From assembly GCA_037042185.1 (NCBI GenBank), contig JAXQJY010000024.1, positions 744,001-808,000 on the forward strand: 64,000 nt of DNA, in the 5' to 3' direction. Positions within the stretch are counted from its first letter, which is position 1. Each line of letters opens with the position of its first letter. Shown here piece by piece: positions 53,847 through 64,000 of this stretch. The notes beneath the pieces were generated by a model. It had not been told where the DNA came from, searched no databases, and saw only the letters and a program-made list of their open reading frames with translations. The position numbers and the translations under genes were made by a program. This DNA comes from Sordariomycetes sp. S80-01Y (lineage: Eukaryota; Ascomycota; Sordariomycetes).

Positions 53847-55515
53847 CTACGCATGCTTTGCGGTCCTCCTCCGAACCAAGACAAACATCGTGATGTAAAC
53901 ACAAACACCAAGCCCGAGCATTCCGGAGATCACGCCAAATCCCATCAAGTACTTGGGTGAATCATCCGACGGGAACAGGTAAGCACCATAGATCTGAGCA
54001 AGATTCCCCAGCGCGTTCATCAAGGCAAGTGCAATAGCTCTGACTTCGGTGTCCATGTCGCCGAAGGTGGAGGATGCAAAGGAGAGGGAAATGGCGTTGG
54101 AAGCCCACAGGCCGGCAGCCATGAGCACGAGCAGGACGTACCGGGCCGTGAAGTTGTACACGGCACATACAGCGATGGAAGTTGCCATTGAGAAGGATAG
54201 CCATGCGGCGATGACGAGTCCGCGATGCGACGGGATCCGGTCTGCAAAGATGCCGCTGATGGCGGTGCAGACAAAAGCGAACGCGTATATAGGGATCTGG
54301 GTCACGTCAGTGATACTTTCCTCTCTCGCGGATGGGGGCTAACTGACAGTCATGTACTGAGCCTGGACAGTCGAGGTGAAGCCTAGTCCATTTACAAGAG
54401 TTGGGTAGAAGTAGGTAAGCGTGGAAGAGCCGACAATAACCTGAAACCAACGATTAGTGATGATGTGCAATTTAACAAGGGCTGCTTACCATGTAGCCCA
54501 CGGTGAAGCCCCAAGTTCGCCAATCGGTCAGTGCCAGCATGAAAGATGCTCTTTTGCCAACCTTGCCGCCCTCCTCGCGCACAGTCACACTGTCTTCTAC
54601 GAGCCGAGCCACGGCTATATCACGCTCCCTCTGGGTTAGGCGTTTCGAGTTGGCAGGGAAGTCCAGTAGGATGAACGCGGATATGATGGCGAACCCGATG
54701 GTGACAACACCCTCGACGATGAACAGCCATCTCCAGCCCCGGAGGCCGTGGGCGCCTTCGAGACCACCTGTGATCGCTCCAGCCAGCAGGCCTCCAAAAG
54801 CCCCTGAGAGGATGGCAGCCGACATGAAGACGGCGAACCTCTTGGACTGCTCTCCCCTTTTGTACCAAGAGGAGATGATGAGCAGAATGCCGGGGGCAAA
54901 GCCGGACTCGGCGATACCGACGAATATTCGCAGCACAATCAAGTGGTTGTGGTGCTGGATAACCGCCATAATACAGGTCAGCACACCCCAAAGGACCATG
55001 ATGGCTGGGAGGTAAAGGGACGGCCGGGTGCGGACGAGGATCATATTGGAAGCGGGCTCAAAGACGACGTAGCCGACTAGCAGAAGAGTTGTCAGTTCAT
55101 GTTCCCAGGTATACGCAAGAACAAAATTTCATCAAGAGCCACTTACCAAAGAACACCACCAGAGCGATGCTGTATTGACCAGATGACATGCCCAGGTCGT
55201 CAGTCATTCCTGCAATCTTGGCATTTCCAATACTACAGAAGTTGTATCAGCTTCCCAATTGCTGAAAACCATTGTCGCTCGCCGATAAGTCGCCTCAGCC
55301 AACACTTACTTGGTTCGGTCCATGTACGACAGGAGGTACATAATCCAGATGCAGGGCAGGAGGAACATGTCAATCTTGCGTACAAGCTTCTTTTCCTCCT
55401 CTTCGGTCCATGTCAGGCCGTCGACCTCAACATGCTCGGTAGGTGCAGGACTGCCTGTCTCTTTGCCTTCGTCGACCAGCATGTCGTTCTGAGGGGGCGT
55501 AGCCGTAGCTGGCAT
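53847..55515 (-). CDS. MFS transporter, anion:cation symporter (ACS/Dal5-like)
   Basis: A minus-strand gene with five exons: 55515-55310, 55232-55147, 55076-54490, 54440-54348 and 54296-53847; product about 473 aa. The family signatures are clear: LLPCIWIMYLLSYMDRTNIG after an acidic N-terminus, AKIAGMTDDLGMSSGQYSIA, FEPASNMIL, then RIFVGIAESGFAPGILLIIS and SWYKRGEQSKRFAVF, and QAQYMTIPIYAFAFVCTAIS. Relatives import carboxylates, vitamins, allantoate and acidic sugars such as galacturonate-like compounds. It is divergent from the SDR gene across an 806-bp promoter, and probably supplies substrate for the SDR/aldolase/transketolase set. Substrate is unknown. Plasma membrane. Confidence 0.9.
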
Positions 55516-56321
55516 GTTTTCTTGAAGAGAAGAACGCTTCGAGTCGAGATGCAAAGACAGTCAGTGTCAGCGACGAGACTGAGAAAGCAAGAGTGAAGGA
55601 TGCAACAAGCTGACAACGATAGATTTGGGGAAATGCCAGCTTTTCTACCAGCACACTGAGCCGGTGAACAAAATCTTGACGAGACTCATACTCAGACTCG
55701 GCAACTCCCCCACTTCCGTCGGCCCTGACGCCAAGATTGTGGTGAGTTAATTGCCCCGGACTCTAGCTCTGGGGTCGTCTCGGTGTTCCTTGTTTTCCCC
55801 AGTCCATCGCCTTTTCCCCGATGTTGAATCCTGTGGGGTGCGTCCTCGATGCGAAAGAGGCGCTGCTGGTGGATGCATCTGGCTTAGCGTATGGACTCGA
55901 TGCGAGTCCACCCACCCTTCAGGCCAACTTTCCTTCGCTACGAGTCAGTCTTGCTCGCTTCGAGGCTGCATGTTTGATTTCTCGAGTTTTGAGGACTTGA
56001 AGCCGATCCATCAGCCTGTCCCCCGGCTTCGGCAAGCACATGTCTTCCCGAAGTCCCAGTGGCGATGTCTGGCAGACACAAGGCCGATCCCGCCCCGAGA
56101 AACCGTCCGCTTCAAGCGAAGACGGCAGAATGAAGCCTTAAGAATCCTTTAAGTCGCATTTCTAGGCTCATCTGCATTAATCTGAAGCCGTAGCCACTCT
56201 TGTTCCTCATTTCCTGCCGCTCTTCCTTATCCATAGCTTCGTTCAGACTACTTGCAATCTATCTCCGACCCGACGACCCTTGCCCTTCCCATAAACTCGT
56301 CAAGACGTTCACGCGCATACC
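55516..56321. promoter_or_regulatory. Shared divergent promoter, ACS transporter and SDR
   Basis: 806 bp between divergent starts. It includes an imperfect CCCCGGA-N7-TCTGGGG (about 55754-55774) and a CCGTC..GACGG symmetrical stretch near 56103-56125, both possible Zn2Cys6-type sites. No gene is seen. Confidence 0.4.
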
Positions 56322-57215
56322 ATGTCTCCCAGCGCCACAGCAGACAGCAATGGGGTGTCTGCCCCTTCATCCCTACCTCAGTCTCAGCCGACGCAGCCCG
56401 AGACGAACGAGCCCGTTGTCCTTGACACCCTCCCTGGCCCGGATCACCACTGGAGGGTTGCTCTTCCCGGGAAGATCATTGCCATCACTGGCGCAAACAG
56501 GGGAATCGGCCTAGGCATTGCTCAAGTGTGTCTGGCAAACGAGGCAGCGGTGGTGTATAGTCTGGACCTGTTCGAGCCTGGAGAGGAGTTCCAGGCTGTG
56601 CGCGAAGCGAACCCCAAGCGGTTGCACTATCTGAACTGCAACGTCACTTCGGAAGAGAGCATAAGCAACGCGATCGATGCCATTGTCGCAAATCATGGAG
56701 CCATCCACGGAATGGTCGCCAATGCCGGCATGACCAAGCACCAGCCTGCTCTGGACTTCAGCCACGCGCAGCTCGAGCAGCTCTTCAACCTCAACGTCTT
56801 CGGTGCATACCACTGCGCCACAGTTGCCGCCAAGAAGTTCATCGAGCTGGGCATCAAAGGGTCCATTGTCTTTACGGCGTCCATGACCTCGTATCGACCG
56901 AACCGAGCCGCCCCCTCTGCTCCCTACGGTGCTACCAAGGGAGCTGTCCGTAACATGACGCACACCCTGGCCATGGAGTGGGCGAAGCACGGTATTCGCG
57001 TCAACTCGATATCGCCTGGCTTCGTCAAAACGGCCATGACCTATTTCGTTGACCAAGCCCCTGACTGGAAGCTGAAGATGCAATACTACGGCGGCATGCC
57101 CCGCCTGGCTGACCCCAGGGAATTGGGCGGCGCCTATGTTTATTTACTTTCCGACGGAGCAAGCTACACTACCGGCATCGACATCCCTGTTGCAGGCATT
57201 GTCGGTGCTTGGTGA
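56322..57215 (+). CDS. Short-chain dehydrogenase/reductase (polyol/ketose type)
   Basis: A single-exon 297-aa classical SDR. The cofactor motif is TGANRGIG at 56-63, the structural NAG motif VANAGM at about 132-137, and the catalytic Ser187 (TASMTS), Tyr202 and Lys206 (PYGATK). A ~45-residue Ser/Pro/Gln N-terminal extension precedes the Rossmann fold. The sequence is close to fungal sorbose reductase / D-arabinitol or mannitol dehydrogenase types (HGIRVNSISPGFVKTAMT; GGAYVYLLSDGASYTTG). It probably interconverts a polyol and a ketose with NAD(P)H. It sits between the ACS transporter and a Zn2Cys6 regulator, 90 bp from the convergent regulator 3' end. Confidence 0.9.
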   Translation: MSPSATADSNGVSAPSSLPQSQPTQPETNEPVVLDTLPGPDHHWRVALPGKIIAITGANRGIGLGIAQVCLANEAAVVYSLDLFEPGEEFQAVREANPKRLHYLNCNVTSEESISNAIDAIVANHGAIHGMVANAGMTKHQPALDFSHAQLEQLFNLNVFGAYHCATVAAKKFIELGIKGSIVFTASMTSYRPNRAAPSAPYGATKGAVRNMTHTLAMEWAKHGIRVNSISPGFVKTAMTYFVDQAPDWKLKMQYYGGMPRLADPRELGGAYVYLLSDGASYTTGIDIPVAGIVGAW

Positions 57216-57304
57216 GGGACGGATGCGGTAACTGGGAATCTGGCTGTAGCGCTTATCAACGTTGAATATTCTCGAAAGAATAGAACTATTTTTCCGTATT
57301 AGTG

Positions 57305-59394
57305 TTATACAATGCCATATGAGGTCTCCGCCCAGCGTCTTCTCAAGTCGCCAACAAGATCTTCCACGGGGAACTTGAGCATGCCAATCGTCCGTTGTAG
57401 AACTGCGATTAGGGCCTCCCGCTTCGGCGGTGCTTGTACGCACAAGCCAGCTGTTCAGCATCGCATTAGTTGAATTCTCTGCGCACCTTCCTTTGTCATA
57501 CTGCCTTACCTGCATACAAAGCTTGCATGTTGACAAAAGCAAGAGGCATCTCCAGCGGTTCGTGTGAGGCAATGCCGCATATTGTGTCGACGCTTTCCTC
57601 GAGCTGCTGTTGGCGAGCTCGGTAGACCTCCGGCCCGCCTATCGTCGGGACATGAAGAAGCAGGATAATCCTCGCAAAGTGGAAAGTCTGCACTGCCCCT
57701 GCGTGCGAAGGAGGATGTATCCATATGGGAGCGAAGGGCTGTATGTGCGCTGTTGCGGAGCCCCCTGGTGTGCCAACGTCAGAGGCCGCTTGATGGGAGA
57801 CGCCGTCGCTCGGGGATGTTGCTGAGGGCGGATCGGCACCGTATGATATTGGCGAAAAGGACGAAGGCAAGATCCGCCGCCAGGCTGCGAGAGCATCGCC
57901 GAGTTTCCTGCCGTTGTCCATCCGTCTCTGGAGGTCCGCGGAGGCAGACTCGGGATCCACGCCGGCGTACTCGACAACCTTGGCGGCGATATATATGACT
58001 CTGGTGCAGAGCTGATCAGAATCCAGCTGCTCGAGGTTCTTCTTGGGATACCAGATGGTCCAGGTGGGACGGCCTGCGCGAAGGGCTGCCCACAAGTCCT
58101 GCCGCAGCCACGCCCACCACACCGCACGGCGAAGGTCGTCAACCGACTCCCCATCGTTGTCTTGACATCGGAGTATCCAGAAACTCCCTTTGAGATGGCG
58201 CTCCCATTCATCGTTATCCGCGGCGCTCCTCGAATCGAGCATCTCAAAGGTGCTGATCATGATGGCCGTGGCCAGAATTTCGTGTGAGTCCGCATACGAT
58301 TGGATCGACAGAGTCTGCGATAGGTATCTTAGCGTCTCATAGTAGTACCTCCGGGAAGCGCGAGCGTGTTCCTTCAAGACGTCCTGCTGGTCCTCCGGGG
58401 GTATCGCATGGTCCGGTTGATGCGATGGCGACTTTCCCCAGCAAGGCTGTTCCAGCGATACGTGCCGAGCTGCCACGGCTAGCATCGACTTCAGCAGCCC
58501 CGTGTTCTTCAGAGCCAGATGCGGCACAACTTGCGAAAAGCTCCGCAGGGGGTCGAAAATGTCTAACAACGGACCGATGTATTGAATGTAGTGCCTCATG
58601 TAAAGCAGGTCGTCGCCCGTGATTGTCGTCGGAAGGGGGGAATTCCAAACAGGCTCGGCTGAGGTCTCCAGTCCCATTGACTCCGCATGTCCATCAATTG
58701 GGCCCTCGACGGCATCGGCTGCAAAGTCATCGCCGTTGACTGCGTTCTGGCGTGCGCGCGCTCGGCCGTCGCGTGTCAGCGGCGGATCTGGACTCGCCCT
58801 CCGCGACAGGGAGGTCTCATCAAAGTCCCACCAAGATGAACAGTTAGCCAGTTCGTTGTCTCTTTGGATGTCGTTGATGGCGTCCTGCGCCAACAGGTCG
58901 TACCATTGGAAGGGAGTGGCGTTGAGCAAAAACGACTGGGCATTGTAATCTGGAGATACGATGGGCTCAGCAACGCCAACCTGCGACAGCGAGGAGGGCT
59001 CTGCTGCTGAGGCCGTCAACAAAGTGGAGTGATACACTTGCGCGCGATCCGAATCTGACCCTATATCTGGATCTGGATGTGCATCAAGGTCTGGCGCGGT
59101 AGCTGAGACTTCGGCCTCGGGTTCAGCATCGGACCTGGCGCTGCTGGTTCCTCTGGCATCGGTACGGAGACACTCCCTCTCAGATTTAAGACACTGGCCG
59201 CATCTCGGAGCTGCTTCATCGCACTTTATGCGCCTTTTCCGACACGTCAGACTGTAAAGTCAGCCTCTGCCGGTCTCGTGCGAGCGGTGCATGCGCATCT
59301 GTGAACTGGGGTTAACTCACCAGCCAGTGGAAGTTCTGAGCCCGCGCGCACGTGATGGACGGATGCGGCGGGGCTTGCCTGACGCCGACGGCAT
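57305..59394 (-). CDS. Zn2Cys6 transcription factor (fungal-specific TF domain)
   Basis: A minus-strand gene with three exons: 59394-59321, 59251-57510 and 57450-57305; product about 653 aa. The zinc cluster is at residues 25-52 (TGCLTCRKRRIKC, then RCGQCLKSEREC), built across the first intron. Basic residues precede it (GKPRRIRPSRARG). The acidic, Ser/Asp-rich linker leads to a long regulatory domain (LLYMRHYIQYIGPLLDIFDP, WERHLKGSFWILRCQ, AVWWAWLRQDLWAALRAGRP) found in TFs of carbohydrate and secondary metabolism. The last exon joins with GTAAGG..CAG to give YAAGLCVQAPPKREALIAVL. It lies inside the transporter-SDR-aldolase-transketolase run and is the likely local regulator. Confidence 0.9.
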
Positions 59395-60026
59395 ATCTGG
59401 GGCAGAGTGAGCGTCTGTCTGCGAGTAGAGAGTGAGTTGGGGGGTTGGAGGTGATGTCTTCGATACGGTGCCGCCTGGTTATATTGCCGGGGTTCCTCTC
59501 TTGTGAAGCGGGACCCGGCGATCCGACTCGGGGTGACTCGAGTCAGGGAGTGTTTGTGGAGGTGACCCCCGAATAAATCCATGCGCTCCTCGATCGTCGT
59601 CTGTGGGACTGCGGAGTTGAGACATATGTTGCCGACGTTGTTGAGGGGACGTCAGTGCAAGCGGCAAGATAGGTCTTGGATCAGGTGTGGCCTGACCCGT
59701 CTAGCAGCCTTGGCATGAGTGCCTACCCTGCACCATCCCTCGACAGGCTAACATGAGTATTCCTATCGACAACGTAAGTTTTGATGAATAACGAGCTCCG
59801 ATATTGAAGACTAGATATCCCTAAGTGTTCAATTCCATGAATTTTTATAGTCAATGCGTGTCATGAATGGTTGCTTCCCGTCCAATAATTATTTCTTGTC
59901 ATTCGGTGACCGCACAACATTTGAGTACTAAGGACGATAAGTGTACACAAACACATCCGATATGGGAAAACAAACCAACAGGAGGACTCAATATGGACAA
60001 CGATATGTATGAGCTCTGTTCATTTG
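59395..60026. other. Intergenic: regulator promoter and aldolase 3' region
   Basis: About 630 bp. The half near 59400-59700 is the regulator's promoter; the part after 59760 is AT-rich and probably the aldolase 3' UTR. No gene is seen. Confidence 0.5.
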
Positions 60027-60979
60027 CTAAGCTTGTCCACTGCTGCCACAGATATCCATCCACCGCTCCACCTCAGCCTGCAACACATCCATACCGTCGT
60101 TCATCAGCTGCATAAGGGGCAAATGGGCATTTTGCTCCAGGTGTATATTCCACACCTCCAAGAGGAGCTTGTTGACGTTGAGCTTGACCGTGCCCGCTCC
60201 AATGCAGTGCTTCAAGATCTCAGGGGTAAAGTCGTTGGTCCCGTGCAGCGCCATCGGTACCCGCCCATCTATCTGCTTATTCACAGCAGAAAGCCGATCA
60301 AAGTCCAATTGAGGCCCTTTCGGCCCATAGTCTCCATGTATGTTCCCGATGCTTGGTGCGAGGATGTCGATGTCGGCCGCCAGAAAGTCCTCGACCTCGG
60401 CCGGCGTAGTAAAGACGGCTACCACGGTCAGTATTGTAACTAGCATCGATTTGTTCTGATGTCTGACCTTCCAGAGCGCCTGTGTCGGCAATGCCGTCCT
60501 CCCCACCATTGATACGCCCCGTCTCGGCCTCGACAGCGATTCCCTTTCCATGGCAGACCTTGGTGAGGATTGCCGTCTTGCGTAGGTTTTCTTCGTGATC
60601 GTAATGGCTCATGTCAACCATTATGGAGTCGAACGGACATGTTTCTGCGATATCTCTAATCTGCTGCTCATCCTGTGCGTGGTCGAGATGTAAGGCCAGG
60701 GGAACCGTCGCTGTCTGGATCGCGCGAGCTGCTGCCCATGGCAGCGTTGGTAGCTGTTTGACGGTAGATGGGAAGAGGAGAATCAACAGTGGCGACCTCT
60801 TGGCTTCGGCGGCACGAATAAGTGCAGTAAGATGCTCTATGTTGTATCTGGGAGCATTTGTCAGTTGGGCTGTAGGCTTCAACCTTGGCCTCAACTTACG
60901 CAACAGCAGCCAACACCCCATAGCCGCCTTTCGAGCCGTCCTCGATGATTTTGAGTGTGCGGTTCCAATCCGGCGCCAT
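60027..60979 (-). CDS. Class II (zinc) ketose-bisphosphate aldolase
   Basis: A minus-strand gene with three exons: 60979-60900, 60847-60468 and 60418-60027; product 283 aa, the length of FbaA/KbaY/GatY-type aldolases. The TIM-barrel landmarks are GSKGGYGVLAAVAYNIEH, then ALHLDHAQ (catalytic Asp about 82, zinc His about 83), MVDMSHYDHEEN, VEAETGRINGGEDG, PSIGNIHGDYG (zinc His) and MALHGTND (zinc His). It cleaves or forms a ketose 1-phosphate or 1,6-bisphosphate using dihydroxyacetone phosphate; fructose, tagatose or another ketose is possible. As a second aldolase beside a transketolase, it is likely pathway-specific rather than glycolytic. It is divergent from the transketolase-type gene across 579 bp. 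Confidence 0.9.
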
Positions 60980-61381
60980 TTTTTCCGCAAAGATTCTCGG
61001 CTATTCGATGATCAAGAACTGTTTCCAAACACAACATCTGACAGCGACCGAGCCTGACCTGGAAATCATTGTGGCAATATACCTGCAGCCATGAAAGATC
61101 ACAGGTGCAGTCGCACTTCCTTGAAGTCTCTTCTCTTTCTTCTTGAGCCGAAGGCTGCCACTCGAAGTTTGTAGAACCTACAGAGACGCGGAGGTCTTCT
61201 CCCGCTTGGAGATGGTGGTCTCGTCTCGAGTCCAGGAGCCTCGCATCGGGGACACCCCCACCCCCACAGCGGCGAACTACCGAATCGAGTCCAGAGCTAC
61301 CTGACACTCAACAGGCATTCTCGAAGCCCAGATGCAGAAGACAATGGACGACGGATCACCGAGGCAACTCGCACTCCTCCG

Positions 61382-61401
61382 CAGCCCCGGTTCCGGGGCT
61401 G
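61382..61401. promoter_or_regulatory. Perfect palindrome CAGCCCCGG-TT-CCGGGGCTG
   Basis: 9-bp arms around TT, 158 bp upstream of the transketolase-type ATG and about 58 bp upstream of its TATA-like site. Paired CGG/CCG triplets are typical of Zn2Cys6 dimer sites; the cluster regulator at 57305-59394 is the natural candidate. Palindrome is seen; binding is inferred. Confidence 0.55.
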
Positions 61402-61458
61402 TACATCTGGGCAGGAAACCCTCCTTTGGCGAGTCGGAGGCAACGGCGCAAACCTACT

Positions 61459-61464
61459 TATAAG
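61459..61464 (+). promoter_or_regulatory. TATA-like element of the transketolase-type gene
   Basis: TATAAG, 95 bp before the ATG at 61559 and just downstream of the palindrome. Confidence 0.45.
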
Positions 61465-61558
61465 AAAGCGGCGCTTCGTCGAGCAAGATATCCTAGTTCA
61501 TTTCTCTTCTTAATATCAATTATAGCAGGGTTTTAACTTCTATTTTACAGAAATTACC

Positions 61559-64000
61559 ATGGCGCCCAGTTTGGAAGTCAACGACGTTGCCACGGAGGGT
61601 CTTCCTCTGAAGGCTGCCACCACTCAGATCAACGGTGTTCCCGCAGTGTCGAACCTCGAGATGGAGGGCTCCGAGAAGCATGATCGCGTCCTCAAGGTAT
61701 TCCGTGCCTTCATCGGTGACTTGTGTCAACAGTTCAATGGAGGCCACCCTGGGTATGTTTACCCCTGAGTCGAGAAAAAAGGATGCGAGCAAGAAGTTAG
61801 CTAACAGGCTGCTCAGATCTGCCATGGGAATGGCGGCAATTGGCATTGCCTTGTACAAATACGTGATGAAGTTTTCGCCGAAGAACGGTGACTACTTTAA
61901 TCGCGATAGATTCGTGCTGTCAAACGGTGAGTCGGTTGTCGCTGAAGCCCTGTGCGAATGGAGCTAATCTCAGAGTCCCCCAGGCCACGCATGTCTTTGG
62001 CAGTATCTGTTCATGCACCTTGTTGGGGTCAAGAGCATGACTGTTGAGCAGCTCAAGTCATATCACTCCACCAAGACAGATTCAATCTGCCCGGGCCACC
62101 CCGAGATCGAGAACGAGGGAGTCGAAGTCACAACAGGGCCTCTTGGTCAAGGCGTTGCCAACGCTGTTGGCCTAGCAGTCGCTACGAAGCATCTTGCTGC
62201 CAAATACAACAAGCCCGGTCACCAGCTGGTCGATAACATGACGTACTGTATGATCGGGGACGCATGTCTCCAAGAAGGCGTTGGCCTCGAGGCTGTATCG
62301 CTGGCCGGTCACTGGAGGCTCAACAACCTCTGTGTCATCTACGATAACAACTCCATCACCTGTGATGGCACAGCAGACGTCGCCAACACCGAGGATATGA
62401 ACGCAAAGATGAGGGCCACTGGGTGGAACGTGATTGATGTTTTGGACGGCAACTCCAACGTCCCTGGTGAGTTGCCTGCGAGAGTTCAACCTTGGCCGAC
62501 CAAAGCTGACATGTGATCAATCTTAGCTGTTGTCAGTGCTCTGGTCTCTGCTAGAAACAGTGACAAGCCTACATTCATCAACGTCCGTACCACCATTGGA
62601 TTCGGATCCGTCAACCAGGGCCAAGCCAAGACACATGGTGCCGCGCTGGGAGTCGAAGACATCGCAAACATCAAGAAAAGCTTCGGCCTCAATCCGGAGG
62701 AGCACTTCGTCATTCCAGACGATGTGTATGACTTTTTCAGTGACGTTGCTGAGCGCGGCGAGCGCTACGAGTCAGATTGGGCGTCAAGGCTCAGCAACTA
62801 CGGAAAGGAGTATCCCAAGGAGGCCGCCGAGTTCCGCCTTCGCGTGGAGGGCAAGTTTCCGGTCGACTGGAGGGAGTTCGTCCCAAGCAAAGAGAAGTTG
62901 CCCACGGAGCCCACTGCATCGCGCAAGTCGGCAGGCATTGTGGGAAATCGTCTAGGAGAGGCGGTTTCGAGCTTCATGATTGGCACGGCAGACTTGACAC
63001 CGTCGTGTAACGTCGCCTACCCGAACAAGGTCGACTTCCAGTCCGTAAGTGATCCCAATAACCCTACTGAGGCCCTTCACGAGAGGGCCGAGGTCGAAGG
63101 CTGTATACTGACATCACGCAGCCCGATCTGCGAACTGCTTGTAATCTCAACGGCGACTACAGCGGCCGCTACCTCCACTACGGCATCCGCGAGCATGCCA
63201 TGTGTGCCATTTCCAACGGCCTGGCCGCATTCAACAAGGGAACATTCCTCCCCGTCACCAGCTCTTTCTTCATGTTTTACCTCTATGCCGCCCCCGCGGT
63301 CCGCATGGCCGCTCTTCAGGGGCTGCAGCAAATCCACATTGCCACCCACGACAGCATCGGTACCGGAGAGGATGGTCCGACGCATCAGCCCATCGCCTTG
63401 GCCACCCTGTACAGAGCTATGCCGAATGTCTTGTACATTCGACCCTGCGACTCAGAGGAGGTCGCGGGTGCCTTCATCGCTGCGTTGGAGGCCAAGGAGA
63501 CACCAACTATCATCTCCCTTTCCCGCCAAGCGTTGACGCAGTATCCTCAGTATTCCTCGCGAGAGGGCGTCTCGAAGGGTGGATACGTGTTCTGCGAGGC
63601 CGAGGGCGACTTCGATGTGACGCTCATCGGCGTTGGCTCCGAGATGGGCTTGGCAATGCAGACCAAGGATGCGCTGGAAGAGCAACACGGCATCAAGGCC
63701 CGTGTTGTTTCGTTCCCTTGCCCCCGGCTGTTTGAACAACAAACAAGGGACTACAAACAGTCAGTGCTGAAGCCTAAGAGCAAGAAGCCCACAGTTGCCA
63801 TCGAAGCGTATGCTGCCAACGGCTGGGAACGTTACGCAGACGCCAGCATCTCCATGCGCAGATTCGGCAAGAGTCTTCCTTCCAAAGCAGCGTACGAGTA
63901 CTTTGGCTTCCAAGTCTCGTCAACGGTACCCAAAATCAAGGCTCTTGTCGAGGAGGTGCGCAGGGATGGAATCGAGTCTCTGCGAGGTGACTTCAGGGAT
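61559..64000 (+). CDS. Dihydroxyacetone-synthase-type transketolase (partial, runs off window)
   Basis: Five exons are visible: 61559-61752, 61817-61926, 61984-62466, 62527-63044 and 63122 to the window end, all with GT..AG introns. The frame is open at 64000 after about 690 residues, close to the family's full length. TPP-binding and active-site landmarks: FNGGHPGSAMGMAAIG, FNRDRFVLSNGHACLWQYLF, CPGHPEIENEGVEVTTGPLG, IGDACLQEGVGLEA...IYDNN, YGIREHAMCAISNG and HDSIGTGEDGPTHQPIA. CPGHPEIENE, SSFFMFYLYAAPAVRMAALQ and the YAANGWERYA region are those of dihydroxyacetone synthase (formaldehyde transketolase) rather than housekeeping transketolase. DHAS moves a glycolaldehyde unit from xylulose 5-phosphate to formaldehyde in peroxisomes. 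The C-terminus, where a PTS1 would be, is outside the window. Donor/acceptor specificity is not proven. Confidence 0.88.

Larger units (their letters stand above)
60980..61558. promoter_or_regulatory. Shared divergent promoter, aldolase and transketolase-type genes
   Basis: 579 bp between divergent starts. It contains the 20-bp perfect palindrome at 61382-61401 and a TATA-like site at 61459-61464. The two genes are probably co-regulated. Confidence 0.5.

Overview
The window looks like chromosomal DNA of a filamentous ascomycete (Pezizomycotina, probably a plant-associated Sordariomycete). Genes carry short introns, mostly 43-65 nt, with GTRAGT-like donors, CTRAC/CTGAC branch sites and YAG acceptors. 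There are two Zn2Cys6 regulators, a WOPR regulator, a Pfs-NACHT-ankyrin NLR, secreted plant-wall enzymes and DNA that looks like decayed repeats. All exon joins below were worked out by eye from splice signals and frame continuity. No search was run, and species is not claimed.

Region 1 (1-16.4 kb, conserved core): mitochondrial asparaginyl-tRNA synthetase, then about 9.5 kb with no convincing gene, then a Pac2-type WOPR regulator with a long probable leader, then the cleavage/polyadenylation subunit CFT2/CPSF100.

Region 2 (16.8-35.6 kb, accessory): an NLR whose C-terminal ankyrin tract is broken by frameshifts, an F-box-like protein, a secreted GH43-CBM6 hydrolase, two small orphan proteins (one probably secreted), a decayed response-regulator domain, a DJ-1/PfpI protein, and a flavin monooxygenase fused to a multi-pass membrane domain. 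The last is bracketed by two diverged copies of a repeat.

Region 3 (35.7-46.2 kb, candidate N-methyl amine catabolic cluster): MFS transporter, small secreted protein, sarcosine-oxidase-like flavoenzyme, Zn2Cys6 regulator, Rieske oxygenase of the choline monooxygenase/betaine demethylase type, and a second amine-oxidising flavoenzyme ending in a peroxisomal AKL signal. The Rieske gene and the second flavoenzyme gene are divergent and share a 486-bp promoter.

Region 4 (46.8-52.3 kb): GPI-anchored AA8 cytochrome-like protein, a tRNA-Pro-like fragment, a secreted pectin lyase, and an isochorismatase-like hydrolase.

Region 5 (53.8-64 kb, candidate carbon-assimilation cluster): ACS-type MFS transporter, SDR, Zn2Cys6 regulator, class II ketose-bisphosphate aldolase, and a dihydroxyacetone-synthase-type transketolase that runs off the window end. 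Regions 3 and 5 together place formaldehyde-producing demethylation chemistry within 20 kb of a formaldehyde-fixing enzyme type. That link is inference.
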